Assembly (NCBI GenBank): GCA_016281295.1
Contig: JAEEII010000202.1
Location: 1 to 5,163, forward strand
DNA length: 5,163 bases
Reading direction: 5' to 3'
Origin: Bacteroidales bacterium
Lineage (GTDB): Bacteria > Bacteroidota > Bacteroidia > Bacteroidales > F082
Shown in pieces: positions 1 to 5,163 of the stretch (position 1 is its first letter; each line of letters opens with the position of its first letter). The notes beneath the pieces were generated by a model. The model ran no database searches, was not told where the DNA came from, and worked only from the letters and a program-made list of their open reading frames with translations. The position numbers and the translations under genes are program-made.

Positions 1-1
1 G

Positions 2-226
2 ACTTGGCCTTTGGCCGTTGCTTGTCTAGTCCTTGGAGCGTTGGCAGGAACGCTTGTCGTTTTCTCAGGGATGAATCATAAGATCAACAAACTCAAAGAG
101 GTCCAAAAAGAAGAGGTGAGTTGTTATAAAGACAGTCTGGCATTTCTGTATGACTCGATTGAAAAACTCAATAATCAAATTCAAGATACAATACCCATAA
201 TCGATTCCGTTTCGCTGAATGAATAG
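2..226 (+). CDS. C-terminal part of a small membrane protein with a coiled-coil-like tail (5' end outside the window)
   Basis: The frame is open to the left edge, so this is the end of a gene whose start lies outside; an internal TTG at 11 could serve as a start, but nothing supports it. The visible 74 residues begin with a hydrophobic stretch of about 20 residues, rich in Ala, Leu, Val and Gly, that fits a transmembrane helix. A Lys/Glu/Asn/Gln-rich tail follows, with leucines and isoleucines at roughly heptad spacing, suggesting a short coiled coil. No catalytic motif is visible and I do not recognise the family. Its stop codon (224-226) lies after the start of the SEDS-PBP gene at 219, so the two are almost certainly co-transcribed and translationally coupled. 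A role as a partner or assembly factor of the downstream wall synthase is possible but is only inferred from position. The DNA is AT-rich (about 30% GC over 121-180), unlike most of the next gene. Confidence 0.72.
   Translation, partial: TWPLAVACLVLGALAGTLVVFSGMNHKINKLKEVQKEEVSCYKDSLAFLYDSIEKLNNQIQDTIPIIDSVSLNE
219..226 (+). promoter_or_regulatory. Stop/start overlap (ATGAATAG) coupling the first two genes
   Basis: The ATG at 219-221 lies just before the TAG at 224-226 of the preceding gene, in a different frame, giving an 8-base overlap. No AGGAGG-like site lies in the 20 bases upstream, which is common in Bacteroidota. Termination and re-initiation by the same ribosome would explain translation of the large gene. 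The start is further supported by the protein it gives: a short basic N-terminus (MNRRSPIK) followed directly by a membrane helix. Confidence 0.6.
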
Positions 227-3200
227 ACGCTCGCCCATAAAAGAAGTATTGCCGCCAATCATTGTCTCCTTGGTTTTGGTGGGATTGTTCATCTCTCTTT
301 TGTGCCATGTTGACCGTCGTGATGAATCGGTGGTGGACGACATTGAAAACAAGAGGGCGGTTGTGCTTTCGCCCGATTGCGACACTTCGCTATTGTCGGA
401 AATCATCTACAATAACGGCTACGCCGAGACGAAGAAGGATGCCGATTTCATCGCGTCTGTCCTGGTTGAAAGGCAAAAGGAAAAAGGCCAGTTGCCCAGT
501 CTCTATACTTTGCAGAAACGTGCTTTCGGGCAGGTGAAGGCGGATGCGGTTGCTAGAGAAGGCGTCCTACAGTCGAGACTGAAAGCGTCATGCGACAAAC
601 TGGGCCAGAACGATTCGGTATTTCCTATTGAGGAACCAGTTCGTTCTGGAAATGGGAAGATGACGGTTAAGGTATATGAAAAGAAACCTTCCGAGAATTG
701 GTTGAAAAGTTTGCTAAAGATTGATGACAAGGTCCCATGCAGGGTCGATACGGTGCTTTTGACCACTTATTATCGCGATTCGCTGAATGCGCCTTGTCCG
801 GCTGTAGTCGGATTTGTCGCAACAGATGCTATGGGCGTAGCAGTCTTTGATGGTTTGGATACCACGGCTTCCTATAGCGTGTTGCCCATTAAACACGGTT
901 ATGAGTATGGCACTTCAAAAGGTACGGTGGGCGGAAAATGGAAGATGCGCAATCCAGACAAGGGAATGGAATTCTCTTTTGAGCAAAAGGAGCATTTGGT
1001 CCCTCTATTTGGCAATGCCACACTCAAGCGCATCAAGGCTGATCGGACCATCTTGGTGCGTTCGCCACAAGAGTTCGAGAAAACGGTCGTGAGATGGTTT
1101 GTTTATGTGATGCTAGCATGGTGGGGCTTGCTCTTATACTTGATGATTAGAAAAAAGAGATTCAATGGGTGGTTGGTGGCAGTCTGCATGTTTCTCTCTG
1201 TGTTGTGCGTGTTGATGATGTTCTCGATGCAAGATTCGCTGAATGACGAATTGAATGGAATCGTCATGGGAAAGGGCGTGGTGTTGGGTTTGTTGGTTTG
1301 CCTTGTGCTGCAAAGTGTTGATTTTGTGAAGTTTTATCAAAACAATGGCAAGTTGGGCTTCGACATTCCGTTGAACCTGTTCCGATGGTTGTTCCGTCCC
1401 TATCGGCAAAAAGTGGCCGGTTTGGCCAATACCTTGAAAGGCGATGCGAACGTGGCGAAAAAGATTCTTGCCATGGTCTTGGTGTTGTTCTCGTTGCCGT
1501 TTTTGCTCCTCGATTTGTTGCAAATCACCCGATTGGGCAAGGCCGTTGACAGGCTTTGCGAAAAACTCCCCAAGGGAATAGGATGGCTCGTGTTGGCATT
1601 GCTTCTGACCGCCATGCTATGGACGCCATTCGGCCAGGCCATTGGCGGCATGAAGGTGAACTTGAAGTTGGCCAGTCTTGTGTTCCAACCCAGCGAGATT
1701 GCCAAATACCTCATCTTGCTATTTATGGCTGCGTTTTTCACCCAACAGGCCGACACCATCATCGCCTATTCGCAACCCCATAGAATGAACATGATGGGCA
1801 GCAAGGTGAAGACTTTGTTGTGGATTGTCATTGGCCTGGCGGTCTTGATGGCCATGTATCTCGCCTTGGGCGATTTAGGACCGGGACTGGTCATCGGAAT
1901 AACCTTTATCTTGCTCTATTCCTTGATTAAGTCGAAGGTGAATCTTGAGCATCTGGACGAAGAGGGTCGGTGGAAGCGTATCTTTACGTGCGACTTCGCC
2001 ATGCTCATTTACGGCGTGCTGACCTTCGCGGGATTCTTGCTGCTTGGCTATCAACTCGGAGGAAGGTTGATTATGTTGCTGTTCGGCGTATTGTGGTTTG
2101 TGTTTTGGGTGGCGCTGGGTTACTTCGGCTTTAGGAAACAGTTGTTCGAATCGGCCTTGCTGTTCAATATGGTAGTCTTCGTTTTCGTTTGCGGCGGCGA
2201 TCTCATGCAGTTGATACCGGGCGTGAAGGACAGCAGCGCGGTGGAGCGCTTTAACGACCGCGTGGAGATGTGTACCAATACATGGGGCGACTTGGATATT
2301 GAGCACTTGGGTGAAAATGCCAAGGATGTGTCGAATAGTCAGGTGGCCAATGGGTTGTGGGCCATGGCTACAGGCGGCATGACGGGACAGGGACTGGGTG
2401 AAAGCAGACCCAGCCTGATTCCGGCGTTCCATACCGACATGATTTTGTCCAGCATCGGCGAACAGATGGGATGGATAGGTTTGTTGATGGTGGTGCTGGC
2501 CTTGTTTGTATTGTTGCGAAAGATGGCAGTTGTGGGCTATCGGGTAGGCCACCCTTTCGCCTTCTACCTGTGTTTGGGCTTCGCCATCGTCATCGGGGTG
2601 CAGTTCTTCATCATAGCATTGGGCAGTTCGGGCATGATCCCCCTGACCGGCGTGACGGTGCCTTTCTTGAGTTTCGGTCGTGTCAGCATGATCCTTAACC
2701 TTGCCGCTTTTGGCGTGGTGCTAAGCCTTTGCAACAGCATCCGCGAGGAAGAGACGGCGGTTGAAGAGAACGTGCGGCAAAAGACAGTGGAGCAATACAG
2801 CTATCCTGTCGCCATGGTCACTTTGGTGTTCTTGGTTCTCGCCGTTTCTACCTTGCTCGTGTGGCAGTATTATCAGTTGTGGAACCGTGACCGCACCTTG
2901 ATACGGCCTGCTTACGTCATCAACAACCAAGGAGCCCCTGAGGTGGACTACAATCCGCGCATCAACTTGTTGGTGAACAATATGTATGCGGGAAGGATCT
3001 ATGACCGAAAGAATCGCTTGTTGGCTACTGGCGACAAAAAGGAGATTGATATCAACAGTTGTGTGCAAGCGGGATTGGACAAGGAAAAGCTGACAAGGTT
3101 GCTGACGCGTCACCAGAGACGGTACTATCCTTTTGGCGAGTATCTCTTTTTCATGGTGGGTGACCAGAACGAAGGTCTCATGTTTGCCTTTGATGAGAAC

Positions 3201-4814
3201 CATCCGTCGGGTTACATGGCCGAGGCGCAGCATTTGGCGTATCTTCGTGACTTTAAGACAGCAATGTTGGACGAATCGGGGAAACCGGTGAAGGTTGAAT
3301 TGAACACGGACAGGCTGAAAGAGAGTTCCTATCTTGCTCCTCGTGCTGCGAAGTTGACTTCAAAATTGAGAGACTATTCGGATTTGCTGGTTTATTTGAA
3401 GGATGGCATTGACGGGAAGAAAGTGGAGGAGCACAACAAAAAGGTTAGGGAGGGCAACTTCGACTTGCACCTCACGGTGGATGCTGCCTTGCAGGTGGAA
3501 TTGCAGAAGCAGATAGCGGACTTTGTGGAGAGAGGAGAGTATAAAGGCAAGGCCTATAAGGACATGAATTTGCTCCGTGTCTCCGCAGTGGTGTTGGATG
3601 CCGAGAATGGCGATCTTTTGGCATCCGCCAACTATCCCTTGCCGGACTATGACCGCCTGCGAGAAGAAGAGGACATTGCCAGGAGGAAAGGGAGGCCATA
3701 CGCCGTATATTCCGACAATCTGAAAGATGCAAAATGGTCGACCTATACCGACAGGGATTTGGGAACCACCTATCAAACCCCGCCTGGTTCTACGGCCAAG
3801 GTGATGTCGGCGATGGGCGGTTTCAGAGAAATGGGAATGACTGCCCAAAACCAGACCTATAGGATTACGAATGCCAACGCCATTGAAAAAAACAAGGCTG
3901 GAATTGCTATTGAACCGACAAAAGAGAATGGTTATGACCCAGTTGCCATGAATGTCGCCATAATTAAGTCTTCCAATTGCTATTTTGTTAGTTTGGTCAA
4001 TGATCAACAGTTGTTTGACAATCTTAAAGAGGTGTATTCTTCTGTAGGAATCAACATTGGAGGCATCATGCCATATTGTTATACAATCAAGGAAGACAAG
4101 GGATGGGAAGAGAAATACTATGCAAAGATTGACAAGAATAAGCAGAAAGCGTATGACAAGTATGAACTTTTTGGCAAAGGGAAGTTGCCCGACCCAAAAG
4201 ATGGAAAGGTGAAGCCCAAAGCGTCCACCAATATGAGTGTGCCAGAATGGAAATGGGCATGGGGGCAAGGATACAGCGATGTGGTGACAGGCGAGAGTTT
4301 CGATTTCTTGGCTTCGCCGCTCAACATGGCCCGTGTGGCTGCTACGGTGGTTAACGGGGGTGAGATGCCTGTCACCCAATATGTCATGCAATGCAATGAT
4401 TATGAACGGTCATTGCGTAAGGAACGGACGATGCCGTTGATGAAACCTGGAGAAGCGAGAATCCTGAAGGGATACATGCTCGATGAAGCGGCCAATCAGA
4501 AATCGAGGAATGGTGTCAAATTCCCAGAATATGTGGGCGGCAAGACCGGTACGCCAGAACGAGGCAGGATAAGAAGCGCATACAAGAAGAACGATGAAAT
4601 CTGTTACACATACGACAAGCAAATCAATGACGGTTGGTACATGTTCTTTGTTGAAGGCGACGCCACCCACCATTCTCTTGCTGTAGCGGTGCGTTTGGAA
4701 AGGTTGTGGGTGATTGATGCTAAAGCCGGTGCTGGTTCGGGTGCGGCAGTGAGACTGACGGGAAGCAAGATCTTGGATTGTTTGCAGAAATTTGGTTATG
4801 TTAGAGATAACTAA
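219..4814 (+). CDS. SEDS glycosyltransferase (FtsW/RodA family) fused to a class B penicillin-binding protein transpeptidase
   Basis: Predicted one-chain peptidoglycan synthase of the inner membrane: the SEDS part would polymerise lipid II and the PBP part crosslink the peptides. Domains in order: membrane helix (about 10-30); extracytoplasmic region (31-292) of unknown function; multi-helix SEDS core (about 316-838) with FQPSE at 489-493, GDLG at 551-554 and HTD at 738-740, where D740 matches the catalytic Asp of RodA/FtsW; charged cytoplasmic linker (840-860); anchor helix (862-883); PBP pedestal opening with AGRIYDRKNRLLA (924-936); transpeptidase domain (about 1085-1520). The three penicillin-binding motifs are intact: STAK (1191-1194, nucleophile S1191), SSN (1251-1253) and KTGT (1442-1445). 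At 1531 residues it far exceeds FtsW/RodA (about 370-420) or class B PBPs (about 580-700) alone. FtsW-PBP3 type versus RodA-PBP2 type cannot be decided here. No stop or frameshift interrupts it. It is probably a β-lactam target. Confidence 0.95.
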   Translation: MNRRSPIKEVLPPIIVSLVLVGLFISLLCHVDRRDESVVDDIENKRAVVLSPDCDTSLLSEIIYNNGYAETKKDADFIASVLVERQKEKGQLPSLYTLQKRAFGQVKADAVAREGVLQSRLKASCDKLGQNDSVFPIEEPVRSGNGKMTVKVYEKKPSENWLKSLLKIDDKVPCRVDTVLLTTYYRDSLNAPCPAVVGFVATDAMGVAVFDGLDTTASYSVLPIKHGYEYGTSKGTVGGKWKMRNPDKGMEFSFEQKEHLVPLFGNATLKRIKADRTILVRSPQEFEKTVVRWFVYVMLAWWGLLLYLMIRKKRFNGWLVAVCMFLSVLCVLMMFSMQDSLNDELNGIVMGKGVVLGLLVCLVLQSVDFVKFYQNNGKLGFDIPLNLFRWLFRPYRQKVAGLANTLKGDANVAKKILAMVLVLFSLPFLLLDLLQITRLGKAVDRLCEKLPKGIGWLVLALLLTAMLWTPFGQAIGGMKVNLKLASLVFQPSEIAKYLILLFMAAFFTQQADTIIAYSQPHRMNMMGSKVKTLLWIVIGLAVLMAMYLALGDLGPGLVIGITFILLYSLIKSKVNLEHLDEEGRWKRIFTCDFAMLIYGVLTFAGFLLLGYQLGGRLIMLLFGVLWFVFWVALGYFGFRKQLFESALLFNMVVFVFVCGGDLMQLIPGVKDSSAVERFNDRVEMCTNTWGDLDIEHLGENAKDVSNSQVANGLWAMATGGMTGQGLGESRPSLIPAFHTDMILSSIGEQMGWIGLLMVVLALFVLLRKMAVVGYRVGHPFAFYLCLGFAIVIGVQFFIIALGSSGMIPLTGVTVPFLSFGRVSMILNLAAFGVVLSLCNSIREEETAVEENVRQKTVEQYSYPVAMVTLVFLVLAVSTLLVWQYYQLWNRDRTLIRPAYVINNQGAPEVDYNPRINLLVNNMYAGRIYDRKNRLLATGDKKEIDINSCVQAGLDKEKLTRLLTRHQRRYYPFGEYLFFMVGDQNEGLMFAFDENHPSGYMAEAQHLAYLRDFKTAMLDESGKPVKVELNTDRLKESSYLAPRAAKLTSKLRDYSDLLVYLKDGIDGKKVEEHNKKVREGNFDLHLTVDAALQVELQKQIADFVERGEYKGKAYKDMNLLRVSAVVLDAENGDLLASANYPLPDYDRLREEEDIARRKGRPYAVYSDNLKDAKWSTYTDRDLGTTYQTPPGSTAKVMSAMGGFREMGMTAQNQTYRITNANAIEKNKAGIAIEPTKENGYDPVAMNVAIIKSSNCYFVSLVNDQQLFDNLKEVYSSVGINIGGIMPYCYTIKEDKGWEEKYYAKIDKNKQKAYDKYELFGKGKLPDPKDGKVKPKASTNMSVPEWKWAWGQGYSDVVTGESFDFLASPLNMARVAATVVNGGEMPVTQYVMQCNDYERSLRKERTMPLMKPGEARILKGYMLDEAANQKSRNGVKFPEYVGGKTGTPERGRIRSAYKKNDEICYTYDKQINDGWYMFFVEGDATHHSLAVAVRLERLWVIDAKAGAGSGAAVRLTGSKILDCLQKFGYVRDN

Positions 4815-4863
4815 AATATGAAGGAAAATGTATTTAAATAGTGCCAGTTTGTTTAAGTTTTTG

Positions 4864-4871
4864 TACTTTTG
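4864..4871 (+). promoter_or_regulatory. Candidate Bacteroidota -7 promoter element (TACTTTTG) for the kinase gene
   Basis: TACTTTTG matches the Bacteroidota primary sigma factor -7 consensus TAnnTTTG at every fixed position, in an AT-rich gap between genes. Transcription would start near 4878, leaving a leader of roughly 55 bases before the kinase ATG. No TTTG lies 19-21 bases upstream, where the -33 element is expected; the nearest TTTG (4848-4851) is only 12 bases away. The match is short and could be chance. No convincing terminator follows the preceding gene, so the kinase may also be read through from the upstream operon. Confidence 0.45.
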
Positions 4872-4933
4872 GCATGGTTTTTAAAGACGATTGCAATTGC
4901 GTTGAATAGTCTGGCGGGAGCAAATCTGAAACA

Positions 4934-5163
4934 ATGGATTTTTTAAAAGAATATACGCTGTTAGGTGAACTAGGCAAAGGCGGTTTCGCCAAGGTCTATA
5001 AAGTCCGGCACAACACGCTGGACTACATCCGCGCTATACGGGTGTTGAACGAGACTGTTACTGATGAAGGCAGCAAGACCTATCAGAATTTTCTGCGTGA
5101 GTGCAAAGTGTTGCTTCGCCTTGGCAATGGCAGTCATCGCAACATTGTTCACATCTACCAGCC
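4934..5163 (+). CDS. Hanks-type Ser/Thr protein kinase, N-terminal part (3' end outside the window)
   Basis: Only the first 76 codons are present: the N-lobe of a eukaryotic-like protein kinase. The glycine-rich ATP loop is ELGKGGFAKVYKV (12-24), with Ala in place of the third Gly, which is common in bacterial kinases. The αC helix shows FLRECKVLLRL (53-63), with E56 as the likely salt-bridge Glu, followed by NIVHIYQ (70-76), as usual before β4. The β3 strand reads RAIRVL (33-38), placing Arg36 where the ATP-anchoring Lys of the VAIK motif is expected. The start is firm: an in-frame TAG at 4907-4909 lies just upstream and 4934 is the first ATG after it. The catalytic loop, DFG motif and any membrane or sensor domain are outside the window. 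Its position 119 bp after a SEDS-PBP gene suggests a role in regulating wall synthesis, by analogy with PknA/PknB; this is inference. Confidence 0.9.
   Translation, partial: MDFLKEYTLLGELGKGGFAKVYKVRHNTLDYIRAIRVLNETVTDEGSKTYQNFLRECKVLLRLGNGSHRNIVHIYQ

Noticed and set aside
1875..2552. Minus-strand open frame of 225 codons opposite the SEDS core
   Set aside because: Its His- and Gln-rich composition is typical of the antisense of Leu/Val/Met-rich membrane helices; it has no domain or promoter.
3360..4391. Long open frame on the minus strand (343 codons) opposite the transpeptidase domain
   Set aside because: It lies wholly antisense to clear PBP motifs, and its translation has no recognisable domain and an odd His/Ile/Leu-rich composition. 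It is best explained as a codon-bias shadow.
4818..4841. Seven-codon open frame (MKENVFK) just after the synthase stop
   Set aside because: Far too short, with no attenuator-like hairpins or codon pattern to suggest a leader peptide.
4848..4851. TTTG as a -33 element for the candidate kinase promoter
   Set aside because: It lies only 12 bases from the -7 element, whereas 19-21 bases are expected.
4893..4900. 8-bp perfect palindrome GCAATTGC in the gap before the kinase
   Set aside because: It is too short to be a terminator stem, has no loop or T-tract, and could occur by chance; there is no basis for calling an operator.
1..5163. CRISPR arrays, tRNA/rRNA genes, insertion sequences or attachment sites
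   Set aside because: No regularly spaced repeats, cloverleaf-type sequence, transposase motifs or terminal inverted repeats were seen on either strand; nearly all the window is coding.

Overview
The window looks like chromosomal DNA from a Bacteroidota species, probably Bacteroidales (Prevotella or Bacteroides type). This is inferred from moderate, uneven GC, no clear Shine-Dalgarno sites before the starts, and a TAnnTTTG-type promoter element (TACTTTTG, 4864-4871) upstream of the last gene. All coding sequence is on the plus strand.

Layout: (1) 2-226 is the 3' end of a gene encoding one membrane helix followed by a heptad-like, charged tail. (2) 219-4814 is one 1531-residue gene whose start lies inside the end of gene 1. 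It fuses an N-terminal membrane-anchored extracytoplasmic region, a SEDS (FtsW/RodA-type) glycosyltransferase core and a class B penicillin-binding protein with a complete transpeptidase active site. (3) 4815-4933 is a 119-bp gap with a probable promoter. (4) From 4934 to the window edge is the first 76 codons of a Hanks-type Ser/Thr protein kinase.

Working together: SEDS proteins polymerise lipid II into glycan strands, and class B PBPs crosslink them. Normally these are two proteins that pair in the membrane. Here both are one chain, so the gene should encode a self-contained peptidoglycan synthase. A Ser/Thr kinase next door recalls the actinobacterial pstP-rodA-pbpA-pknA-pknB arrangement and suggests, by inference only, that wall synthesis by the fusion is controlled by phosphorylation.

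The most notable points are the fusion itself, its unassigned N-terminal region, a probable two-helix expansion in the SEDS core, an AT-rich lysine-rich insertion in the transpeptidase domain, and an Arg where the kinase should have its ATP-anchoring Lys.
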